Source of the DNA: a virus
Virus record (IMG/VR): IMGVR_UViG_3300006735_000061
Coordinates: 1 to 46,083 of that record
Strand: one strand, 5' to 3'
Length of the DNA: 46,083 nt
How positions within the stretch are numbered: position 1 is the first letter of the stretch; each line of letters begins with the position of its first letter. A program made the translations under genes and the position numbers. Positions 1-12,300 of this stretch are shown here, in pieces. The notes under the pieces were generated by a model that saw nothing but the letters and a program-made list of their open reading frames with translations, did no database searches and was not told the origin of the DNA.

Positions 1-2482
1 TACCAGAAGCTAATATTTCTTCATAACTCATTGGTGTATGACCTGGGAAAGGGTTACCATCTTTATCTGCACATACACAAGTACCTTCTGTAGGATTTTC
101 TACAGCTTCAATATGTACAGCATCATCTCTATATGTCTCCTTAGTAGCATCCTGAACACTTTGAATACATTCCGTATATAAACGATTTGATTTAAGTCTT
201 TCAATTGCTGCAGCTAAAGCTTCTTCATAACCTGCATCTCCTTCACGTTTTCCATTTAAATATTTAGGAAAAGCTTGAAGAATCATTTCTTCAAGATTAT
301 TGGATTCACTAATTTTTTTACATATTCCTCTAGCAACACCTTCTTCTGTACCACCTGGACCACTACCACTATGATATGTAGCACTACCTTGTTCTGCACC
401 AGGAGTTACTATTCTTTTATAAGCACCTTCTGTATTAATACTACTTTGTCCTGGTGTATAACCTTCTTCCTCTATTTTTTTCTGAAGATCAGCTGGATTT
501 GTTATATTTGAATCAATATCATTAACAGTAACTCCATTATGAGGACCTCCATGATCATATCTCATCATACCTCCAGTACCCATAATAAAAGGCATATCAT
601 ATCCTCCTAGTTGCATACCATATGCTGCCATACTTTGTGATTCACAGGGTACACATTTTTCTTTTTCTACACCTTGTACAATTACTTTTTGACGGCAAGG
701 ACAATCTTTTACAGATTCTTCATATTCTTGATTAAGTTTATCTAATATTTCTTTTTTAGGGTCATTTTTTGAATCATGAAACCTAATAACATTAGGGTCC
801 TCTTCAAATTTTTTAGGTACATATTCTTCCATTCTATCTAACATATTTGGAAGAAATTCAGGAGGCATACCTACCTCCTCCATTTTGCGCATTAATTTTT
901 CAATATCATATCCTTGAAGTTCTTTCATACGTCTTAAGGAGTCTTCATCTATTTCATTACTAGGACCTATAAAGTTTTCATCATCCCACTCTTGTGGATA
1001 CTCTGCATTATTATCTTTATATTTTTGTCTTAGAAGAGGTGTGTTAAGAGAAGGGTTATATACATTTTGTATACTCTTAATTACTCTATTACTTCTTTTA
1101 TAGTCATCTGTCCAATCTGGAGTGTCAAGACTTGGGGAAATAAAAGGTATACAACCTTCTGTAGGATGATAATACATTCCTGGAGGACACGGTTCTCCAC
1201 CAGGAGCAAACTTTTGCATACCATATGCTGCCATAGGTGTTCCACCATAACTGTTTCTAGTTAAAACTCTAGATATAGGTTGAGCTGCTTCTGCAGCAGC
1301 TGATTGTTGTAGTCGTGCTGCTTCTTGTCTGGCAACTGAACTAATTGGAGATCTATAGTCCTGAAGTTGTTCTAGTTGTTCAGAAGGCGTGAAATTTTGT
1401 GTAGGTCTAGACAAAACTGGAGGTGTTGGAGATCCAAGACCTGTTCTATCTTGCTCTTTAGCGCTATCTCTAAATACATCATTAAAGATTCTATTATCTT
1501 TTGTAAACATAGCATCTTTATAACCTTGTCTGCTTTCAGCTTTTTCAGCTTCTTCTCGAGTCATTGGAAATTGACCAGGTATAGGTTCATTCACACTTCC
1601 ATCAACTATTCTCCCACTATCAGCCATAGGCATACCTTGTTGAGGCTGAGGTGGCATCATTTGCTGTTCTTGCTGCATTGCCATCATCTGTCTAGGGTCC
1701 ATCATAGGTTGCTCTGGTGGAACCATACCTTGTTGTGGCATTGCTGCAGGTTGACCATCAGGCATCATAGGAGGCATTCCTTGTTGTTGCATTTGTGGTT
1801 GCTGCATACCTTGGGCTTGTTGCATCTGCATAGCTTGTTGCTGTTGCATAGCTTGCATTTGTTCTGCTTGAGCTTTTAGTTCAGGTATTAAATCTTCTTC
1901 AGAGATTCCATTAGCCTCCATATAAGGTTTACATATTTCTGGAATACCTTGTGGAAAACCTTTCTTAGCTTCTTGAGCTAAAGCAAGAGCACCTAACTTC
2001 ATGACTACATTCTTAATCATGATTTCTGCAGTGTTTCTAGATAATCTATCTGTATCAGGATCCATAAGTATAGCTTTATACTTACTAATATCATAAGGCT
2101 TTGCTAACTCTGCTGGAGTATAGCTACCTTTAGTCTTACCAAACATTTGTAAGATTTGTGGATCTTTTATTTTCATTGACTTAGTATCACTGAAAATAAA
2201 ACTATCATCTGGTAGATTCATAGGTACTCCACCATTAGAATGTCTAGGGCCTTTTATAGTCATATGATCTACTATACCATCTCCTGATATTTGACCTACT
2301 ACAGTTTCTCCACCTTCAGCTTCTAGATTAGCTTCTTCTCGCGGTACTCCACCAATAGTTCTTTTAGGTTTTAAAGATCCACTTGGATCTCCTTGCATTC
2401 CTGAACCTAATGATAACCCGTAATTTACCTGCTGTCCATAAGCAGCTTTTGGTAATCCTAAACTTTTAATTTTAACTTTCAT
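1..2482 (-). CDS. large Met/Gln-rich virion-type protein, C-terminus cut by window edge
   Basis: The reading frame starts at an ATG at 2482, four bases after the stop of the upstream 1262-residue gene, and stays open for 827 codons to the left edge, so the protein is incomplete. I checked the frame for stops directly. The N-terminus (MKVKIKSLGLPKAAYGQQ) resembles those of the neighbouring giant proteins. Around residues 80-100 lies a conserved-looking segment containing GGVPMNLPDDSFIFSDTK, which I remember from Bacteroidota phage structural proteins. Residues about 200-285 are an extreme Met/Gln/Pro low-complexity stretch. The motif MAAYGMQ occurs twice (about 415 and 618), the first followed by a CPPG...GCIP cysteine pair. 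A DHGGPH motif (about 648) matches motifs in the 1428-residue protein. I infer a structural or ejected protein. No enzymatic domain is recognised. Confidence 0.8.
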   Translation of the reverse strand, partial: MKVKIKSLGLPKAAYGQQVNYGLSLGSGMQGDPSGSLKPKRTIGGVPREEANLEAEGGETVVGQISGDGIVDHMTIKGPRHSNGGVPMNLPDDSFIFSDTKSMKIKDPQILQMFGKTKGSYTPAELAKPYDISKYKAILMDPDTDRLSRNTAEIMIKNVVMKLGALALAQEAKKGFPQGIPEICKPYMEANGISEEDLIPELKAQAEQMQAMQQQQAMQMQQAQGMQQPQMQQQGMPPMMPDGQPAAMPQQGMVPPEQPMMDPRQMMAMQQEQQMMPPQPQQGMPMADSGRIVDGSVNEPIPGQFPMTREEAEKAESRQGYKDAMFTKDNRIFNDVFRDSAKEQDRTGLGSPTPPVLSRPTQNFTPSEQLEQLQDYRSPISSVARQEAARLQQSAAAEAAQPISRVLTRNSYGGTPMAAYGMQKFAPGGEPCPPGMYYHPTEGCIPFISPSLDTPDWTDDYKRSNRVIKSIQNVYNPSLNTPLLRQKYKDNNAEYPQEWDDENFIGPSNEIDEDSLRRMKELQGYDIEKLMRKMEEVGMPPEFLPNMLDRMEEYVPKKFEEDPNVIRFHDSKNDPKKEILDKLNQEYEESVKDCPCRQKVIVQGVEKEKCVPCESQSMAAYGMQLGGYDMPFIMGTGGMMRYDHGGPHNGVTVNDIDSNITNPADLQKKIEEEGYTPGQSSINTEGAYKRIVTPGAEQGSATYHSGSGPGGTEEGVARGICKKISESNNLEEMILQAFPKYLNGKREGDAGYEEALAAAIERLKSNRLYTECIQSVQDATKETYRDDAVHIEAVENPTEGTCVCADKDGNPFPGHTPMSYEEILASG

Positions 2483-2486
2483 AGTA

Positions 2487-5400
2487 TTATTCTATAATTT
2501 CAACTGAGCCTCCTGCGGCATATATATCATTTATTTGTTCTTGTGTTAAATTATACACACCACCTATAGCATACTGACCCCCTCTAGCGGCAGTTTGATT
2601 CATTCCTCTAGGTCTTGCACTACTGACTCTAACAGGTTCATTAAACTGTGAATCAACCATTGATTGATATCCAGTAACAGCATCCCAACCTTGTCCTACA
2701 TCATAACTAACTTGTTTAGATTTACTATCTGAAGTCTGCTTATTAAAATTATACACACTTCTTTTGTTATTATTTATAGCATTACCAAAATCTACAGTCA
2801 TATTAGCAGCTTTACCTAAAGTACCAGCAATTAAACTATTATTACTTTTTCGTGCAGTATTAACTTTATAATCTTCAGATCTAGTAGCTGCATTATAACA
2901 GTCACTTCCAACCTCTTGTAATTCTGCTTGTGTACAATCATCTAAATTAAACTCTTCCTCTTCTTCAGAAATATTTTCTACCATATTTTCATTAGGTGCA
3001 TTTTGATCTTGCATAAAGTCTGTGTCTATTTCTCCAGCCATTACAAACTTATTCAACCCACCTAATCTATTTTCACCTTCTTCTGCCTCTTCATTGAAAT
3101 TTAAATATCCTGAATCATCACCTGTAAATTCATCATAGAAACCTTTATACTCTGTATCTATGATTTCTCCAGTCTTTTGATCGCGATTAACTTTTGTAGG
3201 ACTATCTGTAAGGGTAAGCTTACCCTTTCTCAAAGGCTTCTTTTCATAACCTACATCTGTATTAGCCCCGATAACTCTTGTACCATCATTATCATAGATT
3301 GCATTCTCATAAGATCTAGCTACAGTATTAGGTAATCCATCTACTCCGATGTATCCGTAAGCAGAATCCTTATCTCCTTCTTTAGATAACCAAGTAAACT
3401 GTTTGGGTGCATATAAATTACCTATAGTATTAGCAACACCTCTTATACCTTTTCCCTGAGTAAGAGGTTTAAGACCTTCTTTATAAAAGTCTTTAACTTG
3501 ACCAAATATTCCTTTAGATGTAGGATAAACGGTTTCTCTATATTTTTGAATGTCTTCAGAAATTTTTCCAGGTCCTAGTACTGGATCTATCTTAGGTTTC
3601 TCAGGTTTCTTAAATGCTCCACCTGGTGCAAAGTAAGGATCTGTAACATCTTTAAATTGATTAGGATCCATTTCATCTCCACCATCAACATACTTATATA
3701 ACTCAGGATTTACTGAACCTCCAAATGACATGTTTTCTCTAGCACTATATCTTCCAAAGCTACCACCATCTACTCCATCAAGAGTATATACACCATCTCT
3801 TACTTTTTTAACTTTAAATTTGCTAGGATTTTTTACAAAGTCTTTATTTCTTGCTTTAAAATATTCTACAGCAGCTTCTTCACTAAAAGCTTTTTTTCTA
3901 GCTGCAGAACTTTCTTCTTTTTGTTTAGTTTCATTTTTAACAGGAAGTTCTTTAGCTCTTTTAAATTTCTTTTCAAGCTCTGCTTTTTCTGCAGCTGAAG
4001 CATTATCATATTTTTCAACCATGTATTGATATTCCATAACATTCTGAGCTTCAGTATGCTCTCTAAACATTTTTATCATATCAGCATATGAAGAAAAATC
4101 CCGAGCATATTTAGCTAAATCAGAGCCAGTAGCAGTATGAAAAGAATTATAAATATAATCTAACGTATCTTTATTCTCTCTCTTCCATTTATTAAGTGGT
4201 TCAGCTGCACGCCTAGCTGCTTCTTTTTGTTTAGCTTCGTACTCTTCTACCATTTTTTCATTTTCTTCAGGCATCTCCCCAGGTGCATCACCACGACTAA
4301 GTTGAAATGATTTTTCACCTCTAGCCTGCGATTCTTCACCTGCAGCTATTATTTGTTCTGCTAAAGACATGTTTGAAACATCAGAAGAATTATCATCAGG
4401 TTTATTTAGGTCAACTGAACCTTCATCATCCGCACCTTCTTGTGTAACAAACTTTCTATCTGGATTCTCTTCAGCATCTAGTGCTCTAGCCCTTTGAAAC
4501 ATTTCTTCCAATCTTGCTTTTTCTTCAGGTGAAGCATTATCATATTGGTCTATAACATATTTATATTTATTATGATATGCCGCATCTGATATACCTACAT
4601 ATCGATTTTTATCAGTATATTCTCCAGATAAACCCTCTATATTATCTCTTAGACCATCAATATAATCAGCATAACTTTTATTCTCTACATAGTCCCAACC
4701 TTCATTTGGTACAAAATTATTTTCCCTATGTAGTAGAGTATCCTCCATATTGTTATTTATAAAGGCCTCATAAGAGTCTTCTGGCATATAATTATAACCT
4801 GGCTCACTAGCTTTTATTTGTTTCTTAAGATTTGAATCATAATATAAATTACCATCCCCACTGTTTACAGACTTCACTCCTTGACTTTGTAAATGTTCTA
4901 AAGCTTCTTTTAAGCCCATTTCTGAAGCTTCTTTTAAATCTTCTTCTGAACTTTCGACACCTTGAAAGTTTTCAGCATTTGGATCATAAAATACTTCTGT
5001 TCCATCATCATATACAAACTTTTCAAGACCTGAATTTGAATCTAAATCATTGTTAACATCATTAACATTTTCATTATCAACATTTTCATCTGATGGATCA
5101 GGAGGAAGAGCTTCATTATTAATCTCTCTTATACCTTCAAGTACTGTAGCATCAGGTATTACTCGTGTTGTAGTCGAGTAAGTTCCTCGTGAATTATAAC
5201 CTGAACCATCAACATTACTTCTAAGATTTCCTCCAAAAGCAGGTAAAGAAGTATAGTCTAAACCTGATATACCCCACTCTCTTCTACCTAAACCTTTCTT
5301 TTTAAAGTAAATATCTACATCCGAATTTTCTAAACCTGTTCCTTCTCTAGAAAATTCTTTATCTGTATTACGATGACTAAATATTTGAGGCATAATAGAA

Positions 5401-6275
5401 TTTAGATAATCATTACTCATAGTTCTAAAATCTCTACCAATAGCATTATAGTTAGGATTTTCATCAAACAATCTATCATTTGCTAATACTGATGCATTTA
5501 AGTCACTTAGTGTAAATTCTCCACTATTTAAACCTTTTCTTAAAGACCGTCTATCACTTCTGTTATATGGCTCTTTTTTAGAATAGAGTCTTGCTAATTT
5601 TCTATTATTAGCTCTACCTCCACGTCTAAATTTATCAGGTTCAGAAAAGGCCTGATCAGACATTTGTTTAGCATAAAACTCATTACCTTCATTCTTTACA
5701 CCTTCTATAAAGTGATTAAGCGTAGCAGGTTGTGGTAAAATACTACCTGGTGTTTCAGTTTGTACAGCTCTTCCTTCCTTAGCTTGTTTTAAAAGCTTTT
5801 TCTTAAAACCACCTTTAGACATTTGAGGTTCTGAAGATTGAGCTCCTTGCATTTGCTGTACAACACTTCCAACAAGTTGTGTAACTTCATTTTGCAAACC
5901 AGCCATTTGTTCTTCTGAAACTTGCTGACCATTACTTTCAGACTGTAACAAAGACACCTTTAGCATGCCCTTTATAATATCATTAGGTGGAACACCAGTT
6001 TGAAGTAAATCTGCCACAATCTTTTGAGGTTCCATACCTTGTTGCATACTTTGTGCAAGAAATTCTATTAGTTTGTTTTCACCCTGGCTAGCTGCTTGTT
6101 GTTCAAGCATTTGTTCTTGTTGCATTTGATCTTGTTGCATCATAGCCATTTCTTCTTGGGATGGTTGTTGCATTCCTGGTTGGGCCTTAAGCATAAAGCG
6201 CTTCATAGGATTTCTTACACCAGCCTGTTCACCATATTTGGCTTTTCTAATTCTATATCTTTTTTTATTTGACAT
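2487..6275 (-). CDS. large virion-associated protein with Gln/Met-rich N-terminus and duplicated helical repeat
   Basis: This 1262-residue protein has no recognised catalytic domain. The N-terminus (RYRIRKAKYGEQ) is like that of its downstream neighbour. It is followed by a Met/Gln-rich tract (about residues 30-75) and a predicted helical region to about 150. A helical block is duplicated: YDNASPEEKARLEEMF near residue 580 and YDNASAAEKAELEKKF near residue 755, each followed by an R-A-x-E/A-L helix. The middle is acidic and rich in Asn and Asp. The C-terminus (LTQEQINDIYAAGGSVEIIE) is one copy of the terminal motif shared by the giant proteins here. It starts 60 bases after the 2333-residue gene, behind a promoter-like motif, and is followed four bases later by another giant gene. 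I infer a structural or ejected protein, with function unknown. Confidence 0.8.
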   Translation of the reverse strand: MSNKKRYRIRKAKYGEQAGVRNPMKRFMLKAQPGMQQPSQEEMAMMQQDQMQQEQMLEQQAASQGENKLIEFLAQSMQQGMEPQKIVADLLQTGVPPNDIIKGMLKVSLLQSESNGQQVSEEQMAGLQNEVTQLVGSVVQQMQGAQSSEPQMSKGGFKKKLLKQAKEGRAVQTETPGSILPQPATLNHFIEGVKNEGNEFYAKQMSDQAFSEPDKFRRGGRANNRKLARLYSKKEPYNRSDRRSLRKGLNSGEFTLSDLNASVLANDRLFDENPNYNAIGRDFRTMSNDYLNSIMPQIFSHRNTDKEFSREGTGLENSDVDIYFKKKGLGRREWGISGLDYTSLPAFGGNLRSNVDGSGYNSRGTYSTTTRVIPDATVLEGIREINNEALPPDPSDENVDNENVNDVNNDLDSNSGLEKFVYDDGTEVFYDPNAENFQGVESSEEDLKEASEMGLKEALEHLQSQGVKSVNSGDGNLYYDSNLKKQIKASEPGYNYMPEDSYEAFINNNMEDTLLHRENNFVPNEGWDYVENKSYADYIDGLRDNIEGLSGEYTDKNRYVGISDAAYHNKYKYVIDQYDNASPEEKARLEEMFQRARALDAEENPDRKFVTQEGADDEGSVDLNKPDDNSSDVSNMSLAEQIIAAGEESQARGEKSFQLSRGDAPGEMPEENEKMVEEYEAKQKEAARRAAEPLNKWKRENKDTLDYIYNSFHTATGSDLAKYARDFSSYADMIKMFREHTEAQNVMEYQYMVEKYDNASAAEKAELEKKFKRAKELPVKNETKQKEESSAARKKAFSEEAAVEYFKARNKDFVKNPSKFKVKKVRDGVYTLDGVDGGSFGRYSARENMSFGGSVNPELYKYVDGGDEMDPNQFKDVTDPYFAPGGAFKKPEKPKIDPVLGPGKISEDIQKYRETVYPTSKGIFGQVKDFYKEGLKPLTQGKGIRGVANTIGNLYAPKQFTWLSKEGDKDSAYGYIGVDGLPNTVARSYENAIYDNDGTRVIGANTDVGYEKKPLRKGKLTLTDSPTKVNRDQKTGEIIDTEYKGFYDEFTGDDSGYLNFNEEAEEGENRLGGLNKFVMAGEIDTDFMQDQNAPNENMVENISEEEEEFNLDDCTQAELQEVGSDCYNAATRSEDYKVNTARKSNNSLIAGTLGKAANMTVDFGNAINNNKRSVYNFNKQTSDSKSKQVSYDVGQGWDAVTGYQSMVDSQFNEPVRVSSARPRGMNQTAARGGQYAIGGVYNLTQEQINDIYAAGGSVEIIE

Positions 6276-6294
6276 GTCTAAAAGTACTTAATTA

Positions 6295-6327
6295 TAATAT
6301 ACTAATTTTTAGTTTAATGTTTAAACT
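6295..6327 (-). promoter_or_regulatory. promoter-like motif upstream of the 1262-residue gene
   Basis: On the minus strand this intergenic stretch reads TTA, 20 bases, then TATATTA (6295-6301) within TTAGTATATTA, 19 bases before the ATG. The -10-type heptamer is identical to those before the 34281, 29203 and 25628 starts, but the upstream element is TTA rather than TTG. The call rests on this similarity and on its being the only gap over 50 bases among the giant genes. Confidence 0.45.
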
Positions 6328-6335
6328 TACAATGT

Positions 6336-9300
6336 TTATGTTAATTCATCTAAAACGTAACCCTGATCTATATATTTTTGAACTTCTTCTTTTGTAAGTT
6401 CTGCTTCAACAACCCCTCCTTTTTTATGTGATATAATAGGTCTTACACCATCCAGTATCTCTTTAGGTATTACAAATTCATACCAATAATTACCTTTTGA
6501 ACCAACTATTGGTTTCTCTGTTAAAAATTTTACATTAGGAAATCTTTTTTGTAAGTCTTCATAATCTTTTTTATGTTGTATTACTATCTTATACTTATCA
6601 TCAGGTAACATGTTAAACTTATCTAGATTTCTAAAAGGATCTGTACCATTAACTTGACTCTCTAAAGCATGTTTTAACTGTCTCTCACCACGTTGTAATA
6701 ATTTTTTTATTGCTTTAATTTGATCTTCATTATAAAAATCAGATTTAAGTTCTTTACCTTTTATAGGCTTTCCGCTACTGTCTGTCTTTTGAACATATTC
6801 CCATAATGGTTTACCACTCTCTACTATTTTCTTTGCTAAAGCAGCATTGTCTACAAGATCTACAATAGGTTCTTCAATATCACGAATCCCATCATAAAGG
6901 TCTGTACGATGTATTTCATATAACAACTTAATTTTGTCCGTATCTGTTAATACAGTAGGTATTATATCTTTATCACCTGCTTTCGTATTAAAAGCAGCTT
7001 TTGTTTTACTAAAATCTAAATAATTAGCCAAGGTCGCTTCTAGAAAATACGTCTCATATACATTAGCAATGTTATTACCTAATCCTTCTTTAGGAGTAGG
7101 GTAATTTAAGGAGTGCTCGTAGTCTTGAATATTAACAACAGTTTGCGGTGCTGGAAATCTAACTTTAGTATAACCATTTTGTGCAGCCCAATGTATGGTT
7201 TCTTCAATCATTCTTATACGACTATCTTTTTGATAAGCTTTTGCATCCTTTAAAGTATTATCATCGGGCCCCAATCTATCAGCAAGTAGTGTATCATTAA
7301 CTTTTGTCCTTCCCATAGACTTACTCTCTGTTGCAAATAAAGACTCACCTAAATAACGCTCTAACTCTGCTATTTCTTTAGCATGTGTATCATAAGAGTT
7401 ACCATTTGTAATACCCTTACGAACATTTTCCCATATTAAACGCATTCTATCTCTTTCAGGTATACCTACCCTAGGATTATAATACTGTATTTCATCTATT
7501 TTGTCTCGTATAGCAGTATTCATATCATTCCATTCCTGATCAACATAAAGTTTTTCAATACCTTTTTTACTAAACTCTTTAAGGGTTGATCGTTGAGCTG
7601 CATCAGACTGTATTTGTGTAACAACCAAGGTCTCTTCATCAGTATTTTTTTCTGTTGTATGAACATGACCCATTGTACCCTCTGGCGTATCATGATTTGT
7701 AACACCATATCCTGGTAATCTTGCATTATTACTAAATATTAAAGTTCGATTATTAACAGTAAACTCAGGTATTATACCCTTTACAAAATCATCTAAAGCA
7801 TCAGCTAACTCGTCATGTTGTCTCTTCTTATAATCAGATCTTTTCTCCACAGTTCTCATTTGCATTGCTAGCTTCTGATACTTTCCGTTAGCAAGATTAT
7901 GATTTTTTACAGCTTCTGAGTAAGCGTTTACTTCATTCATACGCTCTTTATTCTGAGATGCTTGAGCATACCAGTCTTCCTTAGTCATATGATAATCTAT
8001 CCATACCATTTTTTTATCCACTATATCTCGAGTATCGCGAATTACCTTTGCTTGAGCATCTTGTTCTTTTTTTAGCGCTGCATATTTATCTCTGCTACTC
8101 TTTACTTCTTTTGCAAATTCCTCATTTATTTGATTAAATTTTGCAGTAGCTTCTTCAGCATTTAATCCTTTAAAAGCATTAAGAATTTCACTGTTTATAG
8201 GCGCCTTATCAAAGCCTATTCTGCGATGACCATATATAGGATTACCATATGATCCTGCTAATCCTGAGTTAACATTATCATAGACTATACCATTTTCCTT
8301 AGTTATTTGACCTGATACTGTTATATTCAAAGGTACTGTTACAAGATTTGCTATATCGTTTAATTCATCTAATGAAATTTTTTCAGGTATATCTTCTCCA
8401 TAGCGTTTCTCAAGCTCTGCCTTAATTCTAGGTACTTTTAAATGTGGCATACTTCCCTTATTAATAATTGCTAATGCTTCCTCAGTAGATACCATACCAT
8501 CTTTTGCAATTCTACTAACAGGTCCATTTGGCGCAAGCTCTTTAAATGTTGTACCTACCTCTTTAGATTTAAGCGGGTTTTTTCCATAATCCTCTTTCAT
8601 AAAACTTTCTGTAACATAACCTTTATCATATGACATAGTTGTTGCAGGATCTAAATCTGCAGAAGAAGGTAAAGTTTCTGCTACATAATCTACAACTGCA
8701 TTTTTTACCACTTCAGGTTTAACTTCAACCAGCTTTTCAAAAGTAAGATTAGGTCCTAACTCTTTTGTAATTTTTGCTGGTAAATTTTTAAGGACATAAC
8801 TTTCTAACTCTGATTGTTTAAAAAGAACATTCTTAAGTGCAGGAACAGTTTTAAAGAAGTTTCTTATATTTTTATATACATTCTTAAGGTTAATCTTTTT
8901 ACCTCGGCCAAAAATCATTAAAGGTAAAGCAGCCATCATTGCTGCATCCATATCTTCATCTGAATCTGACAACATAGCTGCTCCCGCTCCACCTATTAAA
9001 GGTAGTGCGTATTGATAAGCTGTATTTAATAGGTTTACTATATCTTTATCTTTAAATGTATTACCACTTTTAATTGGATCTAAAAGTAAACCTAATTCAC
9101 CATATCCTGCTACACCAAATAGCAATCCTTCTTCTTCAATATAATCTCTTAATTTATTTAACTTATCTACAGTAAATTTTTCATCAGCTTTAATTACGCC
9201 TGCTTGTTGAGCTAATTGTATAGCCTTTACAGCCCTAACTTGTTGTTCAGGCTTTCGATTTAAATAAGCAATGTTTTGTCTAACTACTGGTTTAGCACCT

Positions 9301-12300
9301 TCTGGAGCTTTTAAAGGAGGTAAAAATTCAATACCTTTCATGTTCTCACCCGATGCAACATTTGCAGCATGTAAATATTCATGCTTTACTGTACCAGCTA
9401 AATCTTCTAGTTGTCGTATATTATCACCATCAAACCCCTCTACTTTAGGAGCATGAACTCTTACAACACCTTCAGCACTACTAAACGTTCCTCTTACTTT
9501 AGCTTGTTCATTATAAGCTTTTAGTTCTAAAGCAGTATTTTCTATGTTATTAAGAAACTCCATTTGAATTAACCGTGCTTTTTCTTTAGACACTCCTCTA
9601 GAGTCCATAACTCTTTGTATAAACTGATCAGAAGATACCCAATCTATTGCTTCTTGCTTTCCATCATTTGCTGCAGTTTTAACCTTAAGAATATCTGTAA
9701 ATTGCATATTACCATCTTGCGCAGCTTTAGTAAAAGATTCTGTATTATTTATAATTTGTACACCCTTGTTATTTTTAGCAGTATCCACTTTAACTTTAAA
9801 ATTTCTAGCTGCCCTTGCAGGATCCTTAGCTACAAGCATTTCATAAACCCACTTGTCTGTTCCAACAACTTGTTTGAACTGTTGGTCAGTAAGTTTAACT
9901 AAGGCTTCGTTAACATCTAAAGGTATATCTGCATCATCCATACCATCTATTACATTAGCATAAACCTCTGATGCTTCTTCTTTTTGTTTTACAGGACCAA
10001 GTATTTCTTCTTTATCACCTCGTACTTCTCTTATCCCAAAAATATGTCCTGTTTCTGGATGTTCATAACGATCAAATGTACCATCTTTTCTAAGCCCTGT
10101 GTAATCTTTCTGTTTAAGTTTACCACCCATTTTTTCTACGAAAGCTTCTGCTTCAGCTTTTGTATTAAAATCTAAAAGTTTTTGATAACTTCCTCGGTCT
10201 GCATGAGTTACTTGATATTTTTTTGCACCAGTTTTAGCGGTTTGACTTAGTTCTGTTATAGCTTCAGGATTAATTACATTATATTCATTCACTGCACCTT
10301 TTTCAAAAGAACCAACTACAATATCCACACCCTCCTCTCTAAGGATTTTATAGGCTTCTTCAGGAATATTATCCATACTTGTACTCAAGGTATAGCCAGC
10401 CTCGTTTAGAATTTTTTTCATACCCTCTTGATCAACTATTACTGCATCAGGTTTAATTGTAGATTCGTATATATAACCTTCTCCATATGATGATAGTGCA
10501 TAACCAGTAGGGTTTGCATTAGGCATTCCGCTTTTCAAATTCTTTTGCATGTTTGCAGGTTGAGAAAAATAAATACCTGTACCGCTTAAACTTGATCCAG
10601 TTGATTCACTAAGAGTAAAACCTTTTTCTTTAGGTTTTAAAACAGTCTGATCTACATCAGCTCTTTGTCTAAATAATGGATCTGGTTCTCCTTTTATACC
10701 AATTGGACTACCATGCTCAATTCTTGAATTTTCAAATCCAAGTTCGCTTGCCTTATATTTTATTTTTGATGTATATTGAGGTAAAGCTTTTTGGTTTAAA
10801 ACAATAGTTTGACCATTAGCTACAAGTACATCGATGTTCATCTTTTCACGAAGTATTTTTAATTCTTCTGCTCCTATCATAATACTTTCAGGAAATGCCA
10901 TTACTGTAGCTTCACCGAATTCAGATAATCCAACTTCGTTACCTTTACCTATTTCATAAACCGCTTCCTCAGTTGCTGTGGCTGCTGCACCTGCACCTCT
11001 AGCTACTGCTGCCTCTCCCATAGCCGTTAACGCTCTATCATAGTTATAAACACCAACTTGCATTGTACGGCCTCCTGGTAATTTTATTTGTCTAGTTACA
11101 AATGTATTAGGTTTTATTACCTTAGGTATTTGACCAGCTGTTTTTTCTATTTCACCAAAACCAATAACAACGTTACCTTCACCAGAAACATTACTTATGA
11201 CCTTTCCAGATTCATCTAGAATTTTATAAGGACTACTACCCTGCTTAGTATACTGAAAATATATAGGTGCTTTAGATTGAAGTACAGCACTTCCGTCCTC
11301 AGTATATACAATTCCTTCATTTATACCTTTTGCTTGTAGCTCTTTAAGAGACATCTTGTTTATGCGTTCTTGTTCTGCAGCAAACTGAGGATTATTTTTC
11401 ATTCTTTGCTTAATCTGTTTAGGAGTTAGATTAGGTTTAAATGCATCTCTATAAAGTTTTATTAATTCTTCTTCAGTCTTTACTGCTCCTGTCAAAAGTT
11501 TTCTAGCTTTATTTGCTCCTTTTACAATACTTGCTGCACTCTTAACTCCCATTAGCGCAAACAGAGCATCCATACTTGCTCCAGGTATACCTAAAAGTCT
11601 ATCCATTGTACCAGGATCAGTTTCTTCAACTAATTTCCTAAGATTTTTTTGAAAATCATCAACCATTTCAGGAGCTGTATATGCAAAGTAACCTGTCATT
11701 GCAGCTTGAAATAGTGGATTAGTCATTATTGTTGTAAGAGCGCTAACAACATATGGTGCAGCCAAGCCTCCAGCAGCAACTCCCCAAGCTACTTGCTTTA
11801 TAGCATCCATACTACCATCTGCCCAACCTTGAGCTATCATAGAATTTCGCTCCTCTTCCGTAAACTTTACATTATTTGGATCTTGATCTTGAAAATATGT
11901 TTTGTATATTTTCATTAAATACTGATCAGTTGGAGTCTCAGACATTTTTTTTCTTAGTGCTTTATAGTGTTCTGGTGAACTACCAAGTTTAAACTTTTTA
12001 CCAAATAACTCGCCTTTCCAATAATCTACACCTATATAAGCAGCATCGTCAATTTGTTGCTTGTCATACTTCTTTAAATCTTTTTCATAGTCTTTGAAAT
12101 CACCCTTTGTAACTTTAATAAAATCTTTTAAGTCTTCTATTTTTCCCATTATAGGAACTAATGAGTTTGGTAAGTATCCAGCATCAGTAGCATTTAAAAA
12201 AAGTTGTTCAGCTTCATCACTAAGTTTTTGTTGTAACTTTTGATTTTTTTTATCGGGATATGTCACTGTATCTGCATACTCTGGCATATACTTTCTTGGT

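Noticed and set aside
1376-1879. Plus-strand open frame of 167 codons rich in His, Leu and Ser
   Set aside because: It is the antisense of the Met/Gln/Pro-rich tract of the minus-strand gene. The His/Leu repeats mirror CAT and CAA codons. No other support.
9396-9430. GFDGDN in the 2333-residue protein as an RNA polymerase metal motif (crAss-like phages carry virion RNA polymerases)
   Set aside because: It lacks the DxDGD or DFDxD form and any surrounding polymerase motifs, and it lies beside the HEYLH segment.
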